From positions 201,532,937-201,596,936 of the forward strand of contig JASEVX010000001.1 in NCBI GenBank assembly GCA_031761405.1: a stretch of 64,000 bases of DNA. Reading direction: 5' to 3'. Each line of letters opens with the position of its first letter. Position 1 is the stretch's first letter. A program made the position numbers and the translations under genes. The notes below the pieces were generated by a model. That model was not told the DNA's origin. It did no database searches and was given only the letters and a program-made list of their open reading frames with translations. Positions 30,701 to 35,659 of the stretch are shown in pieces. The DNA is from Serripes groenlandicus (Eukaryota > Mollusca > Bivalvia > Cardiida > Cardiidae).

Positions 30701-33700
30701 TCGCAAAATTTTGTCTGTATGTCATCCATTACTTTCTCATTTCTTCTTCTCTGTAGTGAATACAACTTGGGAAAACCCACAATATACATGTGACTATTCC
30801 AGCCAATCGTATTTGCGATATTTTGTAGTGAATAAAACTTGGGAACCCAAAATATACATGTGACTTTTCCAGCCAATCGTATTTGTGATAGATATGTAAA
30901 TTAAAACTATTTAGCTCAAATGTATGCAGTAAACGTCATCAATATTGGGGCCGTTAAATAGGCATGCGCACGAGACATGTATCGATTGTAAACTTCCGCA
31001 AATATTGCAAAACTATAAGTATATTCTCTCGATCTCGAAAGTTCACTGCAATTACCGCGAATTGTCAAAAAAATAACCCTGTAAAAGATCGACGATTATT
31101 CAGTCCAAAAATATCTTGCAAGCTTGTTTTAGCCCAAAACACTCTCTCTTTGCAATTGAATTAGTGTATGCATTATTTTTGGTGTAATGATTTTTGGAAC
31201 AGCGTTATCAATTTAACCCCGCTTATAGCACTGTGCGAGACCATGGCTCCCAAGTACAGTGTTATAGAGGAGTGCCAGTGTATAGTTTTTGCATTTCTTC
31301 GAGACAAAATTAATGACATAAGTGCCAATGGTAAATACAAAGAATTAAAAAACTTACCTGATAACCACATGTGCATGGATAGAAGTTTATGTCATCTATT
31401 TCTAAAGGTTCCATACACAATGGACACTGAAATGAAAGAAATAAATATCATTGTATGTAATCTTCTACAGAAGGTTTACAAATTGTATCTACAAAATAAT
31501 TAATTGTTTTCTGTCTTGAACCTTTGGTCATTCACATTCAAAATGCTGGTAAGCTCCAACAACACTCTAATTGTTTGTGTTTCATGAAGCTACTAATAAT
31601 TTTCAAGTCATATCACGGCGTTTCCTTTGTAAGTTACTAGTACTTCTTGTCCATTTGTCCTGACAACAGCACTGCATTGTTTTATTAATATGTCTCATTT
31701 TGTGAGTTAGAAAAAATAAAAAAATGAACAGAAATTAACTGTAAACACCAATGTGACCAAATGAATACATTTGATGCACTCCAATTTGGATCCAAGTTAC
31801 AAAATAAAGGACTACTCTTTCTTTTTGGATTTTAAGTCTCTTTCAGCATCTAAAGCCGTGGTCACATCTTACGTAGTTGACCGTAGTTGGTCGTAGTTGA
31901 ACGTAGTTACACATAGATAACCGTAGTTCAACGTAGTAATGAACGTAGTTTGAACTTATGATTTGCCCGTAATAAGCACATACTGTTTCAACATGTTCAA
32001 AAATTGGTTACGGTTAAGAACGATGTTGTGACCCTACAGTGACCGTAGCTTGAACGTAGTGGACCTTAGTTAACCGTAGTGTGTACCGTAGTTGACCGTA
32101 GTACCTGCCAAAACACATCAACACTACGGTTAACACTAAGGTCAACTAGGGATCTACTGGGGTTGAACTACGTTTGAAGTATGTTCATAGTACGGATAAT
32201 TAGGGTCAACTAATAACCTAGGTGGCATGGCAGAATAAGCGATCAGCCATGTTGGCTTGTCAACTTCCAAAAGCACAATGACTGGAGCTTACCCGTACTG
32301 CGCAGGCACAACGTTTTACCGTAGCTTAACGCAGTTGACCCTAATTTACCGTAGTTACGCGTACTTAGGACGTAGTTTATACATAGTGTAACATAGTTAC
32401 TCGTAGTTAGACGTAGTGATACCCTAGTTAACCCTAGCCACTTTGCTCGTAGTTGAATGTAGTTGACCGTACTTACATGTAGTTCAACCTACTTTTTTAT
32501 ATTTCCTCTTTTGCCAATTTTGAACCTACTTCGAACGTACTTTAACCTAGTTGACCATAGTAACACTACGGCAGACTACGTTTGAAATGAACTACGGTCA
32601 ACTACGTGCATGACCGTAAATGTGACCATGGCTTAAGATCATATTGCCGAGGACAAGAGAGATGATAATGGCCCCATACTAAATATTTACATTGAGATCA
32701 AAATGTATAAGGTATGAAACCATGATCACAACCCCACCAGCTAGAACTGAAGTGTTGCATCGACTCCAATCATTCAGATAGAGGTGTAACGATAGGTCGA
32801 CTTATCGATGTATTGTGATAGCTTTGCTCTTGATAGCAATAAGTCGATAACTATCGCAATAGTTTGTTCAACTATCGATTGTTAACGATAGTTTTCATAT
32901 AAATAAAACAAATCTGAACGATTTTCGGCAAATTGTCATCGTATCCATTTTTTAGTTTAAACGCTTGCATGTATATAAAAAGAGTCTTTGTGATCATGGA
33001 TTGGTCTAAGTTCCGGAAAATTTTAAAGGCTGGTGCTAGCTCTATAAAATCACAATTAAATGTAATGTCAATTGAAAGAAGAAGTCTCAAATCGTTGTTA
33101 TTTCAAATTTTATCACGTTTGACACCAAAAATATACTTTTAAGGTAGGCGACGATTTTATTTACTCGCGAGCACATTTACTATAAAAATACGACAGGTCC
33201 GTCTTTTAGACATGTCCTTCAAATGCACTAGAGGGGGGTATCAGAAATGACCTAATTCTATCAATACCTCTGCATAGTGATTATGACAACAACAATGGCC
33301 GAATGCAGCGCTAATTTTGAAATAGTGGAAAATAAAAAGGCCAAATCCACGGTATGGCAGCACTTTGGCTTTGTCAAAGAGAAGGTCTAAGTGTCAAAAA
33401 ACAGAACAGCCTGCAGACACTGTAAACTGATTTTAAAGTATAGCGGAAACACTTCCAACTTAAATGATCATATGACAAGGAAGCACCTGTCTATATCAAC
33501 TAAACCGGGTTCTTCAACAGCTTCAAAATCATACGAATACACAACTAAATCCACGGATATAAAGACATTCTTTACAAAAGTACCAGCTCATTCTCAAAGG
33601 GCGGAAGACATAACAAACTCAATTTTACAGTTCATTGTTAAAGACTTTCAAGTTTCCAGCCTTTCCTGTTAGCTTTTTCATGTGCTAGTTTTAAGAGTTA

Positions 33701-34178
33701 ACTTTAAATTTAATTTCATTTTATTACCTGCAAACAGCAGGTTTGTTTTCAGCATATTATTATTATCATATTTGAAATGCTGAGTAAAGCATTTTGATAC
33801 TCTCAGTTGATTCTTTGCTTTATTTTTATTTTTTATTTTTTCTCCCCGTGCCAAGTTTAAAAAAATATATCTTTTAAAGGTTAAAAAAACTATTGTGATA
33901 GTATCGCAATAGTTTCTAGACTATTGCAATACTATCGCAATATGAATTTTACTATCGCAATACTATCGTGATAGCTCTTTTGACCTCAATAGTCACCTCT
34001 ACATTCAGACCCATAAATTTTAAAAAGGGTCAGACTCACTGCGGCTCCCATTCTTATTGAGCACCCCAGGCAACGGGGGTCACAATTCAATCAAAATTCA
34101 AATTATCAGTAAATAAGCAAATTGGTCTCAACAACAGAACAAGCTTACCTCACATTGCTCTTCTGTTATTCCCGACAT
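688..34178 (-). CDS. CNOT4: CNOT4 (CCR4-NOT subunit 4), 17 coding exons, 3' partial
   Basis: E3 ubiquitin ligase of the CCR4-NOT mRNA deadenylation complex. Seventeen GT-AG exons (listed separately) total 1969 coding bases with consistent phase, giving 656 residues plus one base. Order: C4C4 RING with all eight cysteines (C11, C14, C28, C30, C35, C38, C50, C53), basic linker about 56-100, RRM about 103-186, C3H finger (C193, C202, C207, H211), Q/P/S-rich tail with islands STDWSAAFGFG, GLADLIEKE and WQDGLRALLPNI. Each region matches vertebrate CNOT4 as I know it. ATG at 34178 opens MSGITEEQCE, directly before the RING as in the human protein. The last exon seen ends in a good donor, so the C-terminus lies outside the window. 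Introns reach about 5.9 kb and are filled with repeats. SCNM1 lies head to head. Seen: exons and motifs. Known: ligase function of the family. Confidence 0.96.
1085..1345 (-). mobile_element. SINE, head truncated or diverged
   Basis: Closely parallels 25080-25375 (tail GTTTAACGCTG..., middle CTTTTCCACATAGACTGTTA, GACTTTTGTCAAACGTCGG) but loses the tRNA head after about 1345. In CNOT4 intron 16. Confidence 0.8.
1800..1818 (+). repeat. Poly-A run (poly-T in CNOT4 intron)
   Basis: About 19 A on the plus strand in CNOT4 intron 16. The rest of 1346-2746 is AT-rich intron in which I recognise nothing but short MITE-like words near 2340-2380 and 2690-2745. Confidence 0.8.
2751..2972. mobile_element. 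Hairpin MITE (CCCTTTCCC/TTAA family), copy A
   Basis: Intact 222-bp copy with TTAA on both sides (2747-2750, 2973-2976) and ends CCCTTTCCCTCATA / TATGAGGGAAAGGG. The internal hairpin GAAATTGCACG...TGTGCAATTTC sits mid-element, and GTCTGCTGC / GCAGCAGAC words flank it. TTAA target and CCC-starting ends resemble piggyBac derivatives. Confidence 0.9.
3813..4034. mobile_element. Hairpin MITE, copy B (inverted relative to A)
   Basis: 222 bp with TTAA at 3809-3812 and 4035-4038. Its reverse complement matches copy A at about 90%. Both lie in CNOT4 intron 16, about 840 bp apart. Confidence 0.9.
4035..5660. other. CNOT4 intron 16, mostly unassigned
   Basis: AT-rich. 4800-5060 resembles an eroded tandem-core element (CTTTGACCTTGAAGTGTGAT, CACGACAGACAGATGGACC). 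Otherwise no feature seen. Confidence 0.4.
5661..5785. mobile_element. Hairpin MITE, short degenerate copy
   Basis: CCCTTTCCCACATGCAGACA at the left, AAAAAGGG at the right, TCAA/TTAT flanks, central part deleted. Another fragment of the right end is at 5866-5900. Confidence 0.65.
6084..6507. mobile_element. Two hairpin MITEs side by side
   Basis: 6084-6352 is an old copy (CAGCAGACGACTGAAAACC, GTTGAAAACAATGTGGCAAA, GCTGCTGCAGATGCATC). 6358-6507 is a younger 150-bp deletion form with CCCTTTCCCTCATAGAGACG, the hairpin and TTAA at 6508-6511. The latter ends 42 bases from CNOT4 exon 16. Confidence 0.8.
6550..6685 (-). CDS. CNOT4: CNOT4 exon 16 (WQDGLRALLPNI island)
   Basis: 136 bases, residues 577-621. 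DWQDGLRALLPNINISFG is nearly identical to the island in the long vertebrate isoforms. Long pyrimidine tract and TTTCAG acceptor, GTAAGT donor. A hairpin MITE lies 42 bases beyond the donor. Confidence 0.95.
6893..7020 (-). mobile_element. SINE 3' fragment
   Basis: Tail and middle only (TTGATCGATTGGGATTCAATG..., TTCACCTACTCAAATGTTTC, ACACCAGTACTCCACACAAC). In CNOT4 intron 15, just before the 7193 repeat. Confidence 0.7.
7193..8235. repeat. Tandem-core element rich in nuclear-receptor sites, copy 1
   Basis: Begins ACAAGAGCTGTCGGAGGAT...GCTCGACTATTTC and ends TTCTTCGAATAGTCAAGCT, so the ends are partly inverted (GCTCGACTATTC / GAATAGTCGAGC). The core has about four units of 130-160 bp, each with AGGTCACAGTGACCTTGACC-type text and GTAAGTTATAAGGGTAAATG. 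In CNOT4 intron 15. Same family and orientation as 20674-21843. Confidence 0.85.
7536..8047. promoter_or_regulatory. Consensus IR3 and DR1 nuclear-receptor motifs, cluster 1
   Basis: Perfect AGGTCAnnnTGACCT at 7536-7550, 7878-7892 and 8020-8034. Perfect TGACCTTTGACCT (DR1 on the other strand) at 7551-7563, 7695-7707 and 8035-8047. IR3 directly abuts DR1 at 7536 and 8020. The motifs are certain; regulatory activity is inference. Confidence 0.6.
8286..9134. mobile_element. Pearl-like element with ~155-bp tandem cores
   Basis: Ends ACAAGAGGCCCATGAGGGCC...GCTCTACTGG and CTTTGGCCAGTAGAGC are partly inverted. About four core repeats (TCTGGCTGGTTTTCGAAAGG, GGGCCATAATCCAGTCATGC) occupy 8386-9050, then a GGACGCACGCACGGACGACGG microsatellite-like run. 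Core array plus ACGG-type run is the plan of the bivalve 'pearl' elements. Confidence 0.75.
9271..10345. repeat. Tandem-core element, ~150-bp units
   Basis: Begins ACAAGAGCATCACGAACGAT. Degenerate units share ATAGTCACTGTGACCTTGAC, CTAGGTCAGTGAAACGCAAA and GAAATAAAGTTGCTAGAGCG. Perfect DR1 motifs at 9772-9784 and 10050-10062. A second copy is at 24514. Confidence 0.7.
10399..10508 (-). CDS. CNOT4: CNOT4 exon 15
   Basis: 110 bases, residues 540-576, ends in phase 0. Aromatic/asparagine-rich (NSYHSMFADLPYLPQ). TTACAG acceptor, GTAAGG donor. It lies 5.9 kb from exon 14, but phase and splice sites fit. Confidence 0.85.
10585..10787. mobile_element. Hairpin MITE, degenerate
   Basis: GCATTCTGATACATCTGCAG, AGCAATTTCTCCTTTTGCCA and GTTGTCTGCTGCAGATTT in family order; ends mutated. 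In CNOT4 intron 14, 77 bases upstream of exon 15 on the minus strand. Confidence 0.75.
11657..12609. mobile_element. Two hairpin MITE copies (11657-11853, 12394-12609)
   Basis: First: CCCTTTCCCACTTAC...TAGGTAGGAAAAGC before TTAA at 11854. Second: CCCTTTCAAAATACG...TTTGGAAAAGGG. Both have the AGCAATTTCTCCTTTTG-type centre. The DNA between them (11854-12393) shows nothing else recognisable. Confidence 0.8.
13233..13400. mobile_element. Small MITE with AAACTTGT...ACAAGTTT ends
   Basis: Left AAACTTGTCTTAAGCAGCCACC and right GTGGCCGCTAATACAAGTTT are inverted repeats; inside, GGCTGCTNAATACAGGT-type words repeat. 168 bp, no frame. A piece with the same GCAGCCACCC wording is at about 34860-34915. 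Confidence 0.75.
13567..15307. mobile_element. Cluster of four hairpin MITEs
   Basis: Copies at 13567-13790, 14192-14394, 14433-14652 (intact, TTAA at 14429-14432 and 14653-14656) and 15105-15307. Shared blocks: GCAGACGCATTCTGACGC, TTGCTCATGATGAGCAATTT and TCTGCTGCAGATTT. All in CNOT4 intron 14. Confidence 0.85.
14030..14155 (-). mobile_element. SINE 3' fragment, degenerate
   Basis: CAATTGCGTTTCAACAATTT, ...TACCATGTATTTCCTGGCTT, ...GTACTCATCACAATGTTCTT follow the SINE middle seen at 25080 and 6893, with many substitutions. Confidence 0.6.
15678..15902. mobile_element. Hairpin MITE, intact
   Basis: TTAA at 15674-15677 and 15903-15906. Centre ATTGCTCAAAACAAGCAATT lies inside a long inverted arm (GTGGCAAAAGGGAGAAATTG and complement). 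225 bp, with a fragment of another copy just before (15590-15670). Confidence 0.88.
16452..16619 (-). CDS. CNOT4: CNOT4 exon 14 (GLADLIEKE helix)
   Basis: 168 bases, residues 484-539. GFDPLEESSRGLADLIEKE aligns with the vertebrate GFDPFDV...ALADLIEKE segment, then a short glutamine run. The helix may be the CAF40-binding motif described for metazoan NOT4, but that assignment is inference. Confidence 0.92.
16660..16815. mobile_element. Hairpin MITE remnant
   Basis: CACATTTGCCGCAGATGAC, GTTGAAAACATTGTAGTAAA and GCGGATGCATCAAAACC keep family order, ends degraded. It lies about 40 bases upstream of CNOT4 exon 14 in gene direction. Confidence 0.55.
16820..18469. other. CNOT4 introns 12-13, no further feature
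   Basis: Apart from exon 13 (17406-17537) I see only AT-rich intron sequence. No clear repeat ends or additional exon. Confidence 0.4.
17406..17537 (-). CDS. CNOT4: CNOT4 exon 13 (DWSAAFGFG island)
   Basis: 132 bases, residues 440-483. Carries STDWSAAFGFGQS and DDDLG, matching the conserved DWxAAFGFG...DDLG island of vertebrate CNOT4. Donor GTAAGT. Confidence 0.93.
18470..18687 (-). CDS. CNOT4: CNOT4 exon 12 (disordered tail)
   Basis: 218 bases, residues 367-439, open throughout. Includes TVINTSPRQHSAQSLINSLG and LFSSINGYHGN. Acceptor TTTCAG, donor GTGAGT. Confidence 0.85.
18804..18990. mobile_element. Hairpin MITE remnant
   Basis: CCCTTTCCAAAATAAAGAC, CTCTGCAGCAGAGGACTTTT, GACAAGATGCTTTCAAAG. 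The hairpin centre is partly lost. Another remnant with CAGCAGATTTGTTG and GGAAAGGGTTAA is at about 20140-20243. Confidence 0.65.
19017..19530. repeat. Degenerate tandem repeat, ~120-bp units
   Basis: Units recur with GTCAAGGTGACC, ATCTTTATACCAAATTT / CATCTTCATACCAAATTGGG and ATAGCATAGAAGATCTGGCC. About four units, no coding frame shared. In CNOT4 intron 11. Confidence 0.65.
19775..19971 (-). CDS. CNOT4: CNOT4 exon 11 (disordered tail)
   Basis: 197 bases, residues 302-366. Low-complexity, P/N/T-rich (NKDAWPSLQPSGTRTDKP). Open across the whole exon, GTAAGT donor, phase fits both neighbours. Little sequence conservation recognised. Confidence 0.8.
20674..21843. repeat. Tandem-core element rich in nuclear-receptor sites, copy 2
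   Basis: Full-length relative of 7193-8235: starts ACAAGAGCTGTCGGAGGACA, ends TTCGAATAGTCGAGCTAAAA, with one more core unit. It lies in CNOT4 intron 10 in the same orientation. A truncated inverted piece is at about 62200-62325. Confidence 0.87.
21013..21655. promoter_or_regulatory. Consensus IR3 and DR1 nuclear-receptor motifs, cluster 2
   Basis: Perfect IR3 at 21013-21027 and 21453-21467, each followed at once by a perfect DR1 (21028-21040, 21468-21480), plus DR1 at 21643-21655. A further isolated IR3 is at 45338-45352 in SCNM1 intron 1. Confidence 0.6.
21844..23057. other. CNOT4 intron 10, no gene
   Basis: Contains the C22 run and AT-rich DNA. AATGAGTAATATACATTGTA and CAATGAATTGAGTTATTTTT suggest a weak inverted pair around it. 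No coding sequence seen. Confidence 0.35.
22360..22381 (+). repeat. Uninterrupted run of 22 C (22 G in CNOT4 RNA)
   Basis: Twenty-two consecutive C on the plus strand. CNOT4 is transcribed from the other strand, so intron 10 pre-mRNA would carry a G tract. Confidence 0.95.
23058..23172 (-). CDS. CNOT4: CNOT4 exon 10 (P/Q/S-rich)
   Basis: 115 bases, residues 263-301, ends in phase 0. Proline, glutamine and serine-rich (PPQTQTPSPPQ), expected to be disordered. TTGTAG acceptor, GTATGC donor. Called from frame, splice sites and position. Confidence 0.85.
23456..23560 (-). CDS. CNOT4: CNOT4 exon 9
   Basis: 105 bases, residues 228-262. KHQEYEQKLLEQYMNSQN matches the vertebrate KHQEYEQKLL segment, then turns asparagine/glutamine-rich. 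TTACAG acceptor, GTACAA donor. Confidence 0.92.
24514..25078. repeat. Tandem-core element, second copy
   Basis: Starts ACAAGAGCATCACAGACGAT like 9271-10345 and repeats GTCACTGTGACCTTGACATA and CTAGGTCAGTGAAA. About three degenerate units, stopping at the SINE at 25080. Confidence 0.7.
25080..25375 (-). mobile_element. Full-length tRNA-headed SINE in CNOT4 intron
   Basis: Reverse-oriented. The tail near 25085 reads (rc) GGCGTTAAACCCCAATCAAT. The head at 25375-25341 has TAGCTCAGTCGGTAGC, a good tRNA A box, and a weaker B-box region. The body contains GTCACAGTGAC. Same 3' domain as the SINE at 44016. Confidence 0.82.
25498..25565 (-). CDS. CNOT4: CNOT4 exon 8 (C3H finger completed)
   Basis: 68 bases, residues 206-227. 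DCMYLHELGEEAASF supplies C207 and H211, then TKEEMQ as in vertebrates. Donor GTATGT at 25497-25492. Confidence 0.95.
25675..25866. mobile_element. Hairpin MITE, intact ends
   Basis: TTAA at 25671-25674 and 25867-25870. CCCTTTCCCTCATATAGACG... marks the same subfamily as copies A and B, with one arm of the central hairpin deleted. In CNOT4 intron 7, 110 bases from exon 8. Confidence 0.88.
26029..26225. mobile_element. TTAA MITE, second family
   Basis: Flanked by TTAA at 26025-26028 and 26226-26229. Ends CTCTTTCAGCGCCGAAT and TTGGCGCTGAACGGG are imperfect inverted repeats. An internal palindrome (GCTCGTTACGAGC) is present. 197 bp, in CNOT4 intron 7; distinct from the CCCTTTCCC family. Confidence 0.85.
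26359..26523 (-). CDS. CNOT4: CNOT4 exon 7 (RRM end and start of C3H finger)
   Basis: 165 bases, phase 0, residues 151-205. GPSASAYVTY is the RNP1-like strand, followed by VDGRTLKASLGTTKYC. Holds C193 and C202 of the C-x8-C-x4-C-x3-H finger; the last two ligands are in the next exon. Confidence 0.96.
26818..27000 (-). mobile_element. SINE 3' domain fragment
   Basis: GGTTTGGTGTTTTCACCACT, ...TCAGTTATATCACAGCATTT, ...CCTGAGCACCAAGGAGGGAA. Related fragments with the same ACCAAGGAGGGAA end occur at 25935-26015 and 59506-59660, so this is a second SINE subfamily. Confidence 0.65.
27069..27216 (-). CDS. CNOT4: CNOT4 exon 6 (RRM, N-terminal half)
   Basis: 148 bases, residues 101-150. Contains NLVFVVGLSQRLADPEVL (first strand and helix of the RRM) and FGKFGKIHKVVIN, near-identical to vertebrate CNOT4. 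Acceptor TTTCAG, donor GTAAGG. Confidence 0.96.
27378..28332. mobile_element. Three old hairpin MITE copies around CNOT4 exon 5
   Basis: Remnants at about 27378-27547, 27820-27945 and 28200-28332, each with the GAGAAATTG...CAATTTC hairpin or GTCATCTGCTGCAGA words. The first two flank exon 5 (27599-27688). Confidence 0.65.
27599..27688 (-). CDS. CNOT4: CNOT4 exon 5 (basic helical linker)
   Basis: 90 bases, residues 71-100. LQRIKKERRQK... ending NRKHLANV, a lysine/arginine/glutamine-rich segment expected to be helical between RING and RRM. AAG acceptor, GTAATA donor. Confidence 0.93.
28341..28387 (-). CDS. CNOT4: CNOT4 exon 4 (post-RING linker)
   Basis: 47 bases, residues 56-70 plus two bases of codon 71 (AYPEDPAKFNPLTED). 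Matches the YPEDP segment that follows the RING in vertebrate CNOT4. Donor GTAAGT. Confidence 0.92.
28820..29040. mobile_element. Hairpin MITE, complete
   Basis: CCCTTTCCCACCTGCAGACG to GTATGTGGGAAAGGG, flanked by TTAT-type (mutated TTAA) sites. Centre GAAATTGCTAATGATGAGCA and a long GGCCAAAGGCGAAATTG arm. Closest to 14433-14652. In CNOT4 intron 3. Confidence 0.87.
29041..29857. other. CNOT4 intron 3, unassigned
   Basis: AT-rich, with one small hairpin-MITE-like palindrome at 29740-29800. No exon. Confidence 0.4.
29858..29923 (-). CDS. CNOT4: CNOT4 exon 3 (RING, second half)
   Basis: 66 bases, phase 0, residues 34-55, starting ICRFCWHRIRTDENG. Supplies C35, C38, C50 and C53, completing the eight-cysteine RING. 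Acceptor TTTCAG, donor GTAACC. Confidence 0.95.
30278..31280. mobile_element. Nonautonomous pogo/Tigger-like element
   Basis: Terminal inverted repeats CACTGGCACTCCTCTATAA (left) and its complement (right), 19 bp perfect, with TA on both sides (30276-30277, 31281-31282), the Tc1/mariner-type target. The TIR wording is typical of pogo-like elements. The 1003-bp interior has no transposase frame, but contains an internal duplication: GTAGTGAATACAACTTGGGA at about 30754, near-repeated at about 30825. Confidence 0.85.
31358..31426 (-). CDS. CNOT4: CNOT4 exon 2 (RING, first half)
   Basis: 69 bases, phase 0, residues 11-33. Begins CPLCMEPLEIDDINF and carries cysteines C11, C14, C28 and C30 of the C4C4 RING. 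TTTCAG acceptor, GTAAGT donor. A pogo-like transposon ends 77 bases beyond the donor. Confidence 0.95.
31575..31680 (-). mobile_element. SINE fragment
   Basis: CATATCACGGCGTTTCC, TTACTAGTACTTCTTGTCCA and TGTCCTGACAACAGCA match the SINE middle at 26818 and 59506. Degenerate, in CNOT4 intron 1. Confidence 0.5.
31853..32634. mobile_element. Fold-back element made of CGTAGTT words
   Basis: Terminal repeats AAGCCGTGGTCACAT (left) and ATGTGACCATGGCTT (right) are imperfect inverted copies. Inside, GACCGTAGTTGAACGTAGTT-like words run in blocks that switch orientation: about 31875-32100 plus, 32120-32200 minus, 32320-32480 plus, 32560-32610 minus. No coding frame. In CNOT4 intron 1. Confidence 0.8.
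32779..34001 (+). mobile_element. Internally deleted hAT transposon
   Basis: Ends are inverted repeats beginning TAGAGGTG (32779) and ending CACCTCTA (34001), flanked by a perfect 8-bp duplication CATTCAGA (32771-32778, 34002-34009), the hAT signature. Subterminal DNA is full of ACTATCGCAATA-type words in both orientations. At 1223 bp it keeps only the BED finger of the transposase. It lies in CNOT4 intron 1, 148 bases from exon 1. Confidence 0.93.
33295..33672 (+). pseudogene. BED zinc-finger remnant of hAT transposase
   Basis: The frame from ATG 33295 reads MAECSANFEIVENKK..., STVWQHFGFV, an in-frame TAA at 33388-33390, then NRTACRHCKLILKYSGNTSN and LNDHMTRKH: a complete BED pattern (WxxF, CxxC, H...H). 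Some 60 residues later it stops at 33672, where the catalytic region should begin. ZBED1-like hAT transposases have this N-terminus. Nonfunctional by the stop and the missing core. Confidence 0.88.
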
Positions 34179-34200
34179 TGCTCTTTTGTCTAGTAAAAAC
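34149..34200 (-). CDS. CNOT4: CNOT4 exon 1 (5'UTR end and start codon)
   Basis: ATG at 34178-34176, residues 1-10 (MSGITEEQCE), donor GTAAG from 34148. An acceptor-like TTTCAG sits just upstream (34201-34202 is the AG), so a further noncoding 5' exon is expected. The preceding 22 bases are 5'UTR. Confidence 0.9.
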
Positions 34201-34409
34201 CTGAAAGTGAATAAGGAAAATCATGGATAAAATCTAATCTTATTACAATAACTTAATTATTATTGTAATGATTATGCATCAGGGTTATAACCCTGGACTT
34301 TTTTTTCCTTGCGCCAAATGAGTAAAAGTTTGTGCCAAATTTGCAATTCTGGAGCAACTTTGTGAGCCACATATCTGGTCTATATTTATTGCTTGAATAA
34401 AAATAATAT

Positions 34410-34718
34410 CTGTCCTTTCCCACATACAGACAACTTTTGATAGAATTGATGCAAACGTAAATATAGCTCATAATGTGAACATTCTTCTTTAGCCACACAG
34501 TTTCAACAGTATTTTGAAAACAATAATTCGGCCCTTTATTTGGCGAATAATTTATTAATAGCTAATATTTTTATTTGGGAATAAAGAAGCCAGGGTTAAC
34601 ATCTCAAAATTGGGAAATTTGCATGATTTTTAAGACTTTTGCCATTGGGAATTGGTCAGAATGTCTGACCTGTGTGATGCCTAGAAAATGGCATGGCTTC
34701 GGATGTGGGACAGGGTTA
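34410..34718. mobile_element. Old hairpin MITE, interrupted
   Basis: CCTTTCCCACATACAGACAA, TAATGTGAACATTCTTCTTT and a right end GATGTGGGACAGGG are in order but widely spaced and diverged. Confidence 0.5.
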
Positions 34719-35659
34719 ATAACTAAATGATAAATATGAAAGATAATATCCGATTAATTTTTTTCCATCAATAAATACAAAAGTTGATAAAAAATAATCC
34801 TGTTTACAACATGTGTATAGCAAGTAGCAGTAATTTTATTAAATCTTATATATAAAGTCAAACTTGCGATCAGCAGCCACCCAACGGAAATGATAAAACT
34901 GGCTGCTGATCACAAAATTAATTACGGATTTGTTCAAGTATTTGTAAGTTCACATATTATATACAACTGCTAGAAATGTTATCATTTACATTACGAATAG
35001 TAAATTGTCTATTATAGTGGGGCTGTTAAGGGCCATTTTTGGTAGAATCGTGCACTTTGGGTTAAAAGCATGACACTTGGCACACATATAAAACATCCTC
35101 TACTGATCATTTTTAGATATGGACCCAAGTCAGCCGCGCCCCCTGGTGACCGTGGCGGCCATTTTTCAAAATGGCCGCCAAAATGGCCGACCATTTCTTC
35201 AAATGCTTTTATCTTTGTAACTATATGTAGTAGACTCATATTCTTGGTGTCTTAATATACAGATTTCAGGCCAAGGAAGCCATTGGGCACACAATAAATT
35301 TGATATATAATGTATTTTGCTTTAGAAATAACTTTTATATCTTTTAAAATGGCCATTTATATACAACCAGTGAATCATTGTCAGTAGTAATAATAGTAAC
35401 AACTGTTTGAATTTTGCCAATCAACCAATCAACTCACATATATGCATGATATGTTACGAAATAAAAGTAACAAGCTATTAAAGGATCTGTATTTCCACAG
35501 CAAATAACAGTGTTGAATTAATACTATACGTCCTATACGAGCCATATTACAAGTTATTGTATGAAAACATAGTATACTACAGCTTTTCATACATACGGCA
35601 TTCGTCGCTTATTGTACGTCACACATAAGTGTCATGGATTGAGGTACATATCACTATCA

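Noticed and set aside
31168..31503. 111-residue plus-strand frame
   Set aside because: It spans the end of the pogo-like element and the antisense of CNOT4 exon 2; no homology in this frame.
33721..34001. Catalytic part of the hAT transposase
   Set aside because: After 33672 there is no RNase-H-like block before the right end; the core is deleted.
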